From assembly GCF_018603905.1 (NCBI RefSeq), contig NZ_JAHFZZ010000046.1, positions 1 through 40,026 on the forward strand: 40,026 bases of DNA. The letters run 5' to 3'. Of this stretch, positions 16,030-23,843 are shown piece after piece; position 1 is the stretch's first letter, and each line of letters opens with the position of its first letter. The position numbers and the translations under genes are program-made. Source of the stretch: Nonomuraea sp. NEAU-A123. GTDB taxonomy: Bacteria; Actinomycetota; Actinomycetes; Streptosporangiales; Streptosporangiaceae. Under the pieces are notes generated by a model that saw nothing but the letters and a program-made list of their open reading frames with translations, ran no database searches and was not told where the DNA came from.

Positions 16030-17151
16030 ATGAAACCTGTAATCAAACTGGCGGTCGCCGTCGCCGTATTCGGACTGGCCGCGGCGCCGGTCGGGCCGGC
16101 GGCCCAAGCCGAGGCCCGCGATTCCGCGGTCGAGACCCTGCCGGGTGGCGGGGATCCGATGCGTGGTCTGAGCGGTCTGTTCAGCGGCGTCGGCGGGAGT
16201 GGCCTGCTGGGCGGGCAGCTCGGGGCTGCGGACTCGGCCAGGCGGGTCGGCCTCGGGCCTAACATCGAGTACCTCGGACGCCGCCTGAACCCCCCGCCAA
16301 ACGTGGGCACGGGCGACCGTACGGGCAAAGCACGGGTCACCGGCGACCGTACGGGCGAGGTGCGGGTCACGGGCGACCGTACGGGCATAGTGCGGGTCAC
16401 GGGCGACCATACGGGCACGGTGCGGGTCACGGACGACCGTACGGGTAAGGCGCGGGTCACGGACGACCGTACGGGTAAGGCGCGGGTCACGGACCGTACG
16501 GGCAAGACGCGGGTTGCGGACGGCCGCACGGACAACGCGCAGGTTACGGGCCGGGTACCCCGCGCGTCGCGTCCCGCTGAGAGCCGCACGGACGAGGCGC
16601 GGGTCACGGGCTGGCGTGCGGACAAGGGGCGGGTTACGGGCTGGGGGCCCGCCGCTTCGCGTCCGGTCGAAGGGCGTACTGGGTCGACGGGCCGGGTGCC
16701 CCGCGCGTCGGCTCCCATCGAGAGCCGCACGGACAAGGCGCGGGTTCCGGGCTGGGGGCCCGCTGCCTCGCGTCCGGTTGAGAGGCGTACGGGGGCGACG
16801 CGGGTTACTGGCGGGCTGCCTGGCGCGTCGCGTCCGGTCGAGGGGCGTACGAGGTCGACGCGGGCTACGGGCCGGGGGCCACGTGCGTCGCGTCCGGCCG
16901 GGTCGGTCGCGTCCGTCGACGAGATCGCCCCGCTCGTCGACGTCGCTTCACGCGCGGTCTCGACCGCCGGGACGAAGGCCCCCGCGGGCCGCAATGACAC
17001 GGTGGTCCCGGCCGCTGAGGTGGGGACCACCGTGAGCCGCAGGGACGCGGTGGTCTCTGCCAAGGGGACGGGCAACGCGGTGCTCCCGGCCACGGGGGCG
17101 AAGGCCGCCGTGGGCCGCAGGGACGCGATGATCTCGACCGTCGCGCGATGA
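16030..17151 (+). CDS. Secreted tandem-repeat protein of unknown function
   Basis: 373 residues. ATG 16030 follows GGGAAGG and opens a clear Sec signal peptide (MKPVIKLAVAVAVFGLAAAP, cleavage likely after AQA near residue 29). A glycine-rich segment follows (LSGLFSGVGGSGLLGG), then three blocks of repeats. The first is ~7 units of ten residues of the type DRTGKARVTG (residues ~95-165). The second is longer units around ASRPVEGRT and GWGPAASRP. The third is ~20-residue units (GRRDAVVSAKGTG). The mature protein is strongly basic and probably disordered. I recognise no domain. The opposite strand is also open, but only this strand has a ribosome-binding site and a signal peptide. A short hairpin follows at 17176. 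Confidence 0.65.
   Translation: MKPVIKLAVAVAVFGLAAAPVGPAAQAEARDSAVETLPGGGDPMRGLSGLFSGVGGSGLLGGQLGAADSARRVGLGPNIEYLGRRLNPPPNVGTGDRTGKARVTGDRTGEVRVTGDRTGIVRVTGDHTGTVRVTDDRTGKARVTDDRTGKARVTDRTGKTRVADGRTDNAQVTGRVPRASRPAESRTDEARVTGWRADKGRVTGWGPAASRPVEGRTGSTGRVPRASAPIESRTDKARVPGWGPAASRPVERRTGATRVTGGLPGASRPVEGRTRSTRATGRGPRASRPAGSVASVDEIAPLVDVASRAVSTAGTKAPAGRNDTVVPAAEVGTTVSRRDAVVSAKGTGNAVLPATGAKAAVGRRDAMISTVAR
16311..16530 (+). repeat. Tandem 30-bp coding repeats
   Basis: Six 30-bp units of the type GACCGTACGGGyAAGGCGCG + GGTCACGG(A/G)C follow head to tail from 16311 to about 16490. A shortened unit and a diverged unit come after. Period 30 keeps the reading frame. Neighbouring units differ at only a few positions; the two around 16435-16494 are nearly identical, which points to recent slippage or unequal crossing-over. 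Confidence 0.85.
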
Positions 17152-17175
17152 CGGGCGAGGTCTCGGACTACCTCC

Positions 17176-17193
17176 CCCACGACTGATCGTGGG
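17176..17193 (+). terminator. Hairpin after the repeat-protein gene
   Basis: CCCACGA-ctga-TCGTGGG, a perfect 7-bp stem, lies 24 bases past the stop codon. No T-run follows, so termination function is only likely by position. Confidence 0.45.
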
Positions 17194-17532
17194 TGCCTTC
17201 CGGATGCCGGCCGCTCGGGCCGTGGCGGAGGTTCGCGGGCTTCAAGGTGCCGGTGCTCGGGAACGGGCCGCGGCGGCGACGAGGCGTCGCGTCCGGTGAG
17301 GCGCATGATCGAGGGTGGTGCGTCCTCAGGTGCGGGACACACCACCGCAGAACCGGCGTGGCCGGTCGGCGAGCCCCCATGGTGCCGGGTGCTCGCTACG
17401 GCCGCCGCGCATAGGTCGCGAGCCGCCCGCAGAGAGCGGGTGGTCTCATGACCGGCCCGGGCGGACGCGCCCTGGCATGGGTCGCGTTCGTGCACTGCAC
17501 CGCAGGGCTGAGGCGCCGCGTGAGTCGCACCC

Positions 17533-17564
17533 GCCGCCGGCCCCGGATCTCCGGGGCCGGCGGC
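17533..17564 (-). terminator. Strong GC hairpin after the LexA-box minigene
   Basis: A perfect 15-bp inverted repeat (17533-17547 with 17550-17564, core CCGGCCCCGG/CCGGGGCCGG) starts ten bases after the stop of the minus-strand small gene. No T-tract, but position and stem strength fit an actinobacterial terminator. Confidence 0.6.
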
Positions 17565-17574
17565 ATACTCATTT

Positions 17575-17748
17575 CTACGGCAGGCGTACGCCGGTGCGGC
17601 GGGCGATCTGGGCCTGCAGCCTGGCCATCTGCCAGTGAAGGTCGACGAGTTGCTCGGTCAGTTGGGCCCAGGGAACGTCTGCCACGTCCTCGACGGCCAG
17701 GTGGTCGATCGCGGCCGCAAGCTCTCCCATCGCACGCTCCCGCTCCAT
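17575..17748 (-). CDS. 57-residue protein resembling the N-terminus of DUF222/13E12 HNH proteins
   Basis: Start chosen at ATG 17748, six bases after GAGG; an ATG at 17754 lies too close to that site. The product is one helical domain: MERERAMGELAAAIDHLAVE, a PWAQLTEQLVDLHWQMARL helix and the basic end QIARRTGVRLP. The DLAxEDVxxLP-then-leucine-helix pattern resembles the first ~50 residues of DUF222 (13E12 family) HNH endonuclease-like proteins, but the rest of DUF222 and the HNH motif are missing. A LexA-type box lies 14 bases upstream of the start and a strong hairpin follows the stop. It is therefore either a very short SOS gene or a neatly truncated remnant. The similarity is by eye only. 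Confidence 0.5.
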   Translation of the reverse strand: MERERAMGELAAAIDHLAVEDVADVPWAQLTEQLVDLHWQMARLQAQIARRTGVRLP

Positions 17749-17761
17749 CGGCATCCTCGTA

Positions 17762-17777
17762 TCGAAACAACGTTCGA
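17762..17777 (-). promoter_or_regulatory. LexA (SOS) box candidate
   Basis: TCGAAACAACGTTCGA matches the actinobacterial/Gram-positive LexA consensus TCGAAC-N4-GTTCGA at 11 of 12 fixed positions. It lies directly upstream of the minus-strand small gene, overlapping where its promoter should be. Several mycobacterial 13E12-type genes are known to be SOS-controlled, in line with the protein similarity noted. Confidence 0.6.
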
Positions 17778-17885
17778 ATGATATCGGAACACCGGCCACG
17801 CTGTCAGTCATTTGCCTCGCGAGTCGCCCGGGCATGACAGATCCGCGGACGCCCGAACGCGGCGTCCGCGGAGTGCGGTGGAGGA

Positions 17886-18782
17886 TCAGCCCTTGTTGTA
17901 GGCGGCGAGGACTTCCTTCGGGTCGCCGTCCATCTTGATCTTGCCCTTGTGCAGCCAGATGACCCGGTTGCAGGTCTCCTCGATGACCCTGAGGTCGTGG
18001 GCGACGAGGAAGACCGTGCCGGCCGACTCGCGGATCTGCCTGATGCGTTCCTCGCTCTTTTTGCGGAACTCGCGGTCGCCGGTGGCCAGGGCCTCGTCGA
18101 TCAGCAGCACATCGTGGGTCTTGGCCGAGGAGATGGCGAAGCGCAGCCGGGCACCCATGCCGGAGGAGTAGGTCGACATCGGCAGCTGGACGAACTCATC
18201 GATGCCGGAGAAGTCGACGATCTCCTGGTATTTCTCCCTGACCTCGCTCGGGGTCATGCCCATGGCGTAGCAGCCGAGCACGATGTTGCGCTCGCCCGTG
18301 AGCTCGCGCATGAGCGCCGCGTTGACGCCGAGCAGCGACGGCTGGCCGTCGGTGTAGACGGCGCCCGCGTGCGGCGGCAGGAGGCCGGCGATGGCCCGCA
18401 GCAGCGTGGACTTGCCCGAGCCGTTGCGGCCGACGACGCCGATCGCGTCGCCGTGGTAGGAGACGAAGGACACGCCCTTGACGGCGTGCACCTCCTTCAT
18501 CTCCGGGCGGCCCTGACGCTTGAGCAAGCGTGTGAAGGCGTTGACCGCGTTGCCCTTCTCGCTGTCGCTGGCCGCGCCGTAGACCCGGTAGACGATGTGG
18601 AGGTCGTCGACGATGACCGTGGGCGTGCCCGTGGGGACGTCCAGAGGCCGCTTGCCGGCGGGTGCCGGGTTGGGGTGCACCCTGACGTCCTTGTTGGGCA
18701 CGTCCTTGTTGGGGACGGCCTCGTCGGGGACGGCGGGCTCCTGGCCCTTCACCTGTGACAGCTCCTTGGTCAGTTCAGCCAC
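17886..18782 (-). CDS. ABC transporter ATPase for polysaccharide export (Wzt/TagH-like)
   Basis: 298 residues. Walker A GRNGSGKST at 118-126, the polysaccharide-exporter-type signature YSSGMGARL at ~205-213 and Walker B DVLLIDE at 224-230 with the trailing ALATGD. The YSSGM form and DEALATGD are typical of Wzt, TagH and mycobacterial Rv3781-type ATPases that export O-antigen, teichoic acid or galactan precursors. Residues 1-50 are a proline- and charge-rich extension with a duplicated DVPNK. The C-terminal carbohydrate-binding domain of some Wzt proteins is absent. It overlaps the permease gene by eight bases, so the pair form one transporter. The exported polymer cannot be named; no glycosyltransferase is adjacent in the window. 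Confidence 0.92.
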   Translation of the reverse strand: MAELTKELSQVKGQEPAVPDEAVPNKDVPNKDVRVHPNPAPAGKRPLDVPTGTPTVIVDDLHIVYRVYGAASDSEKGNAVNAFTRLLKRQGRPEMKEVHAVKGVSFVSYHGDAIGVVGRNGSGKSTLLRAIAGLLPPHAGAVYTDGQPSLLGVNAALMRELTGERNIVLGCYAMGMTPSEVREKYQEIVDFSGIDEFVQLPMSTYSSGMGARLRFAISSAKTHDVLLIDEALATGDREFRKKSEERIRQIRESAGTVFLVAHDLRVIEETCNRVIWLHKGKIKMDGDPKEVLAAYNKG

Positions 18783-19710
18783 GCCCGTACCTCTCCTCAG
18801 CCCGCCAGAAGTACCAAAAGCCGAAGCCGAGTGCGAACACTGCCCAGAATACGCATGACACCAACACCATCGTCGGGGGGTTGTGCCCGTTCTCGGGATG
18901 GTAGGACTCGATGAGGATGTCGCGCATCCACTCGATGTACGAGGCCGCGGGGTTGAGGTACATCACGTTGGCCACCCATTGGGGCCAATGCGCGCCGGTG
19001 ACCACCCTGTCCTGGATGGAGAAGAAGACGCCGGAGGCATAGAGCCAGGTGCGCGTGATGAACGGCAGCAACTGGTTGAGGTCTCGCATGGAGGAGCCGA
19101 GCCGCGCGATCACCAGGCCGGCGCCGATGTTGAACAGCGTCTGCAACAGGAGCACGACCGGGATCAGCAGCCAGAACCAGTTGGGCAGCTCGCCGGTGAT
19201 CACGACGAGCACCAGGAGCACGCCCATGGAGATGGCGAGCTGCTGCAGCTCCTGGATCGTGTAGGCCAGCGGCAGGGAGGCTCTGGGGAAGTGGAGCGCC
19301 CGGATCAGCGACAGATTGCCGGAGATCGACTTGGCGCCCGCGGTGACCGTCCGCTGCGTGTAGGTGAAGACGAACATCCCGGTCAGCAGGAAGGCCGGGT
19401 AGTTGGGGACGTTCTTGCTGCCCCCGAGGATCAGGCCGAACATCACGAAGTAGATGGCGGCGTTCAGCAGCGGGGTCAGGACCTGCCACAGCTGGCCCAG
19501 AGCCGAGCTGGAGTACTTCGAGACGTTGCGCGAGGTCGCGTACGTCAGGATGAAGTGTCGCCGCTCCCACAACTGGCGCACATAGACGGGAAATCTCGGC
19601 CGTGCGATGGCACGACGAAGCCCGTATCTCTCGGCGAGCTTGGCCAGCGGCTCCTGCCCGCTTCGGCCGCCCGCCTGGGCGTCCGCTACAGCGGATTCCG
19701 GCTGGCTCAT
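18775..19710 (-). CDS. ABC-2 type permease for polysaccharide export (Wzm/TagG-like)
   Basis: 311 residues from ATG 19710 (MSQPESAVADAQ); the in-frame extension upstream lacks protein character. About six membrane helices, starting after the amphipathic entry RFPVYVRQLWERRHFILTYA. Segments such as ALGQLWQVLTPLLNAAIYFV, the LSLIRALHFPRASLPL loop and MNPAASYIEWMRDI-like block (YLNPAASYIEWMRD) are typical of TagG, Wzm and Rv3783-type permeases. It is the membrane half of the exporter whose ATPase gene begins within its last eight bases. No obvious ribosome-binding site precedes the ATG. A long (484 bp) divergent region separates it from the peptide transporter operon. Confidence 0.9.
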   Translation of the reverse strand: MSQPESAVADAQAGGRSGQEPLAKLAERYGLRRAIARPRFPVYVRQLWERRHFILTYATSRNVSKYSSSALGQLWQVLTPLLNAAIYFVMFGLILGGSKNVPNYPAFLLTGMFVFTYTQRTVTAGAKSISGNLSLIRALHFPRASLPLAYTIQELQQLAISMGVLLVLVVITGELPNWFWLLIPVVLLLQTLFNIGAGLVIARLGSSMRDLNQLLPFITRTWLYASGVFFSIQDRVVTGAHWPQWVANVMYLNPAASYIEWMRDILIESYHPENGHNPPTMVLVSCVFWAVFALGFGFWYFWRAEERYGRG

Positions 19711-20194
19711 GGCAAGGACTCTATTGGATCCGGCTCGGTGAGGTGTCTGCCGCGACGGTTCGCGACAGACTGTTGGACGGTGTCCTGCGTTGCCCGGTTC
19801 CAAGGCTGGTCCGAGGGCATGTCAAGAGTTGTTCAACCGTAACTCAGCGACACGCGGGATGGCGGCTAGGGCGTGACCAGTGGCGCCAAGGGGGTATTTT
19901 TCATCAACTGTTCACGTCCTACAGTGTCCGCTTTAGGGGTTCCTTGGTGGCTTTGGTGCTGTCTGCGCGAAATGACTGTGACGTTGGATAAGCGCACGTG
20001 TGACCGAACTGCAACGCACCAGAGACTCGCTGGTGGCAAGTAGTAAGGGATAGTCGCGATCGACTGGCAGGGCGTCGGCTGGTTTGACCAGGTCAGCCAA
20101 ACCCGGGGGACGACAAGGCACCCCCGTCAGGCTGCTCACGATCATCGCAGCTCAGCGCTTACGCCCACCTGTTTGAGGGAGGAATCTTTTTACC
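19711..20194. promoter_or_regulatory. 484-bp divergent regulatory region, leader of the peptide transporter operon
   Basis: No gene is supported. It must carry promoters for the exporter pair (minus) and the peptide importer (plus). Seen elements are an inverted repeat CACCAG-N7-CTGGTG at 20017-20035, an imperfect dyad around GGCTGGTTTGACCAGGTCAG near 20078-20099, and the ribosome-binding site GAGGGAGGA at 20175-20183. The AT-rich block at 19898-19910 is a candidate promoter area. A long structured 5' leader is possible; I recognise no riboswitch class. Confidence 0.45.
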
Positions 20195-21832
20195 ATGCGT
20201 GTTACTAAGGGCGCACAGATCGTCGCCGGTACCGCGCTGCTAGCCCTCGCGGTCGCCGCGTGTGGCGGCGGCGGAGCCACGACCGGCAACCCCGCGTCGG
20301 GCGGAGCCGGCGACACTCCGGTCCGCATGGAATTGGGCGAGCCGCAGAACCTGCTGGTCCCGTCGAACACCACGGAGTCGGAGGGCGCTGAAGTCCTCGC
20401 CGCGGTGTTCGAGCCGCTCGTCAACTATGACGAGAACAAGCAGGTCGTCCTGGCGGCGGCAGAGTCGATCGAAAGCACCGACAACAAGGTGTATACGATC
20501 AAGCTCAAGCCCTACACGTGGCAGGACGGAACGCCGGTCGAGGCGCAGAACTACGTCGACGCCTGGAACTACGCGGCAAACCAGGACAACGCCCAGGGCG
20601 CCGGTTACTTCTTCGGCCGCGTCGAGGGTTATGCCGACCTCAACCCCGGCGAGGGCAAGCAGGTCACCACCAAGGAGATGAAGGGCCTCAAGGCGGTCGA
20701 CAACTCGACGCTGCAGGTCACGCTCACCGCGCCGTTCTCCCAGTTCAAGACCATGCTGGGCTACACCGCGTTCTACCCGCTGCCCAAGAGCGCCTTCGGC
20801 GCCGACGGCAAGGTGACGCAGGAGTACGGCGAGAAGCCGATCGGCCAGGGCCTGTTCAAGCTGGACAAGCCCTACAAGAAGGGCACCGACCAGGCCATCG
20901 ACCTGTCGGTCTACGACAAGTTCCCGGCCAAGAAGCCGACCGGCTGGACCAAGCTGCAGTTCAAGCTCTACAACAGCTCGGAGACGGCCTACAACGACCT
21001 CCAGGCCGACAACGTCGACATCCACGACTCGCTGCCCGCCTCGGCGATCTCCAGCGCCAAGACGGCGCTCGGTGACCGCTACCAGGACCAGCCGGACGCC
21101 GGCGTCGGGTACATCGGCTTCCCGCTGAAGTACAGCGACGAGTACAAGGACGTCAAGGTTCGTGAGGCCATCTCGATGGCCATCGACAGGAAGACCATCG
21201 CCGAGACGGTCTTCACCGGCACCCGTTCGCCGGCCGACGACTTCATCAACCCGGCCATCGACGGTTACCGCCAAGGCGCCTGCCAGGCCTGCCAGTACAA
21301 CCCCACCAAGGCCAAGGAGCAGTACGCCGCGGCCAAGGGCCCGGCGAAGCTGGAGCTCGGCTACAACGCCGACGGTGGTCACAAGGAGTGGATCGAGGCC
21401 GCGGCCAACAACCTCCGCGCCAACCTCGGCGTCGAGGTGACCGTCAAGCCGTTCGAGAAGTTCGCGAACATCCTCGACGACCTGGACGCCAAGAAGTACA
21501 AGGGTATGTTCCGGATGGGCTGGGCGATCGACTACCCGTCCGCCGAGAACTACCTGACGCCGATCTTCTCGACCGGCGCCATCAAGACCGGCTCCAACTA
21601 CGCGGGCTACTCCAACAAGGAGTTCGACGACACGGTCGCCAAGGGCGACCAGGCGGCGACTCCGGAGGAGGGGCTGAAGTTCTACCAGCAGGCGGACGAC
21701 ATCCTCATCAAGGACCTTCCGTACATCCCTGTGTACTTCTACCGTAACAACTCGGGATACTCGACCAAGGTCAAGAACGTCAAGATCAACCTGCTCAACC
21801 AGGTTGAGTGGGCCGACGTCGAGAAGGCCTGA
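20195..21832 (+). CDS. Peptide ABC transporter substrate-binding lipoprotein
   Basis: 545 residues. A lipoprotein signal peptide ends at the lipobox LAVAAC with Cys23, followed by a glycine tether. The rest is a family 5 solute-binding protein (DppA/OppA type): LVNYDENKQVVLAAAESIES, the YTIKLKPYTWQDGTPVEAQNYVDAWNYA-like family signature region (split here by gaps in my reading), SMAIDRKTIAE and a long C-terminal lobe. It binds di- or oligopeptides, or related solutes, outside the membrane and hands them to the permeases encoded next. A strong Shine-Dalgarno, GAGGGAGGA, lies 12 bases before the ATG. It is separated from the permease genes by a structured spacer, which would suit higher expression of the binding protein. 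Confidence 0.93.
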   Translation: MRVTKGAQIVAGTALLALAVAACGGGGATTGNPASGGAGDTPVRMELGEPQNLLVPSNTTESEGAEVLAAVFEPLVNYDENKQVVLAAAESIESTDNKVYTIKLKPYTWQDGTPVEAQNYVDAWNYAANQDNAQGAGYFFGRVEGYADLNPGEGKQVTTKEMKGLKAVDNSTLQVTLTAPFSQFKTMLGYTAFYPLPKSAFGADGKVTQEYGEKPIGQGLFKLDKPYKKGTDQAIDLSVYDKFPAKKPTGWTKLQFKLYNSSETAYNDLQADNVDIHDSLPASAISSAKTALGDRYQDQPDAGVGYIGFPLKYSDEYKDVKVREAISMAIDRKTIAETVFTGTRSPADDFINPAIDGYRQGACQACQYNPTKAKEQYAAAKGPAKLELGYNADGGHKEWIEAAANNLRANLGVEVTVKPFEKFANILDDLDAKKYKGMFRMGWAIDYPSAENYLTPIFSTGAIKTGSNYAGYSNKEFDDTVAKGDQAATPEEGLKFYQQADDILIKDLPYIPVYFYRNNSGYSTKVKNVKINLLNQVEWADVEKA

Positions 21833-21845
21833 CGCTGTTCGCGGG

Positions 21846-21932
21846 GGTGGGCGCATAGTCGCCCACCTCTCGAGAGCCCGCCATGAAGGCAGTCATTGGG
21901 GCCATGATCCCCAGGTCCCGGCGACTGCCTTC
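21846..21932 (+). other. Structured intergenic spacer between binding protein and permease genes
   Basis: Two hairpins fill the gap. The first is GGTGGGCG-catagt-CGCCCACC at 21846-21867. The second is a long stem with GAAGGCAGTC (21885-21894) paired to GACTGCCTTC (21923-21932), enclosing an inner TGGGG/CCCCA stem. No T-run follows. Position right after the binding-protein gene suggests mRNA 3'-end stabilisation or partial termination, as in other binding-protein-dependent operons. Confidence 0.65.
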
Positions 21933-21954
21933 TTGGCATGTACGGGAGGCTTGA

Positions 21955-22899
21955 ATGGGCCGTTACGTTATTAGGCGCCTTATCCAGGCGATACCAGTCC
22001 TGCTGGGCGCCACCCTCTTCATCTTCGCCATCGTCTTCGCGCTCCCTGGCGATCCCATCGCGGCGCTTGCCGGCGAGAAGAGGCAAGACCCCAACATCGT
22101 CATGATCATGCGCGACCAGTACCACCTCAACGATCCGTTGTTGCTCCAGTACTGGTACTACATCAGCGGGATCTTCCTCCGGGGAGATTTCGGCAAAACC
22201 TTTGCCGGTGTGCCCATCACCCAGTTGATGGCGGGCAAGTTCCAGGTCACGTTGAACCTGGCGCTCGTCGCCCTCGTCATGGAAGCGGTCATCGGCGTCC
22301 TGCTCGGCCTGTGGGCGGCGCTGCGCCGAGGCCAGGCCATCGACACCATGATCCTGGCCGCGACGCTGCTGCTCATCTCCGTCCCGCCGCTGGTGACCGG
22401 CTTCGTGCTGCAACTGTGGCTGGGCGTCTGGCTGAAGCAGGCCGTGGGCACCGAGATCTTCCCGATCGCGGGCATCAGCGCGGGGCTGAGATCGTACCTG
22501 CTCCCGGGATTCGTGCTGGCGGGTACGTCGATCGCATATCTCACCCGGCTCACCAGAACGAGCCTGGTGGAGACGTTGAGATCCGACTACATCCGAACAG
22601 CGACCGCGAAGGGGCTTTCCAGACGAAGAGTCATCGGCCGGCACGGGTTGCGTAACGCGCTGATCCCCCTGGTCACCTTCCTGGGCGCCGACCTCGGCTC
22701 GCTCATGGGTGGTGCGGTGATCACCGAGACGATCTTCAACATCCCGGGTATCGGCCTCCAGATCTACCAAGGCGTATATCTACGAGAGCAACCTATCGTC
22801 GTAGGTATCGTGACAATTCTGGTGCTGGTCTACATCGTGGCGAACCTGGTCGTGGACCTGTTGTACGCCGTGCTCGATCCGAGGATTCGCTATGAGTAA
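21955..22899 (+). CDS. Peptide ABC transporter permease, DppB/OppB-like
   Basis: 314 residues from ATG 21955, after GGGAGG. The N-terminus (MGRYVIRRLIQAIPVLLGAT) and six expected membrane helices are typical of DppB. The EAA loop that contacts the ATPase is SDYIRTATAKGLSRRRV with the following HGLRNALIPL. It forms the channel together with the next gene's product. The stop codon overlaps the start of the dppC-like gene by eight bases, showing translational coupling. Confidence 0.95.
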   Translation: MGRYVIRRLIQAIPVLLGATLFIFAIVFALPGDPIAALAGEKRQDPNIVMIMRDQYHLNDPLLLQYWYYISGIFLRGDFGKTFAGVPITQLMAGKFQVTLNLALVALVMEAVIGVLLGLWAALRRGQAIDTMILAATLLLISVPPLVTGFVLQLWLGVWLKQAVGTEIFPIAGISAGLRSYLLPGFVLAGTSIAYLTRLTRTSLVETLRSDYIRTATAKGLSRRRVIGRHGLRNALIPLVTFLGADLGSLMGGAVITETIFNIPGIGLQIYQGVYLREQPIVVGIVTILVLVYIVANLVVDLLYAVLDPRIRYE

Positions 22900-23830
22900 C
22901 GACCCACAGGCCGGACCTGTGCAGACCGTCACTGCGCCATCCCCTCCGGGCAAGCTCAAGAAGGAGGCGAAGCCGGCGAGCCTCTGGGGCGACGCCTTCT
23001 ATGACCTGCGACGTCGGCCGATGTTCATCCTCTCGGTCGTCCTCATCGCGATCCTGCTGGTCATGTCGTTCTGGCCATCGCTGTTCACCTCGGTCAACCC
23101 GTTCGACGCCAAGACCTGCGAGCTGGCCACGGCCAGGCAGGGGCCGAGCGCGGGCCACATCTTCGGCCGCGACAGCCTCGGCTGCGACGTCTACGCCAGG
23201 GCGATCTTCGGTGCGCGCAACTCGATCGTGATCGGCGTCAGCACCACCATCATCACGGCGGTCGTCGGCGGTCTGCTCGGCCTCGTCGCGGGCGCCCGCG
23301 GCGGAGCCATCGACACGATCTCGTCCCGGATCACGGAGGTCTTCTTCGCGATTCCGTGGATCCTCGGCGCGCTGCTCATCACCGCCACGTTCAGGAGCGC
23401 GAACCTGGGCATCTGGATCGTGGTCATCGCGCTGGCCGTGCTGGCCTGGCCGATGACGTTCCGCATCATGCGGGCCGCCGTCATCACCGCCAGGAACCAG
23501 GACTTCGTGGTCGCGGCCCGGGCCCTGGGCGCCAGCCAGAGCCGGGTCATGTTCCGGCACCTGCTGCCGAACGCGATCGCCCCGGTGATCGTCGTCTCGA
23601 CGATCAACCTCGGCGTGTTCATCTCGGCCGAGGCGGCGCTGTCGTTCCTGGGAGTCGGGGTTCAGTCCCCGGACATCTCCTGGGGCCTGATGATCGCCGA
23701 CGCTCGCAACCGGTTCCTGGAGGCGCCGCTGCCGCTGGTCTTCCCGGCGGTGTTCCTGAGCATCACGGTGCTCGCGTTCATCATGCTGGGCGACGCCGTA
23801 CGCGACGCTCTCGACCCGAAGCTCAGGTAG
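22892..23830 (+). CDS. Peptide ABC transporter permease, DppC/OppC-like
   Basis: 312 residues. A ~40-residue cytoplasmic N-terminal segment precedes the first helix (MFILSVVLIAILLVMSFWP). The periplasmic-side HIFGRDSLGCDVYARAIFGA block is a DppC hallmark. The EAA loop is DFVVAARALGASQSRVMFRH with LLPNAIAPV. Six membrane helices fit the pattern. It ends 13 bases before the first ATPase gene. With the DppB-like protein it forms the membrane heterodimer of the importer. Confidence 0.95.
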   Translation: MSNDPQAGPVQTVTAPSPPGKLKKEAKPASLWGDAFYDLRRRPMFILSVVLIAILLVMSFWPSLFTSVNPFDAKTCELATARQGPSAGHIFGRDSLGCDVYARAIFGARNSIVIGVSTTIITAVVGGLLGLVAGARGGAIDTISSRITEVFFAIPWILGALLITATFRSANLGIWIVVIALAVLAWPMTFRIMRAAVITARNQDFVVAARALGASQSRVMFRHLLPNAIAPVIVVSTINLGVFISAEAALSFLGVGVQSPDISWGLMIADARNRFLEAPLPLVFPAVFLSITVLAFIMLGDAVRDALDPKLR

Positions 23831-23843
23831 GAAGGGGGTTCAA

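Larger units (their letters stand above)
17152..17574. other. 423-bp stretch with two hairpins and no supported gene
   Basis: Open frames here lack ribosome-binding sites and protein-like composition. The two structured elements, at 17176-17193 and 17533-17564, are listed separately. The remainder looks like degenerate non-coding sequence. Confidence 0.4.

Noticed and set aside
16311..16530. Regular repeats that could suggest a CRISPR array
   Set aside because: The units are head to tail without unique spacers, keep a reading frame in a signal-peptide gene, and no cas genes are present.
15753..17495. Long open frame on the minus strand opposite the repeat protein
   Set aside because: It has no ribosome-binding site or signal peptide and runs through non-coding flanks on both sides; it is a shadow of the GC-biased plus-strand gene.
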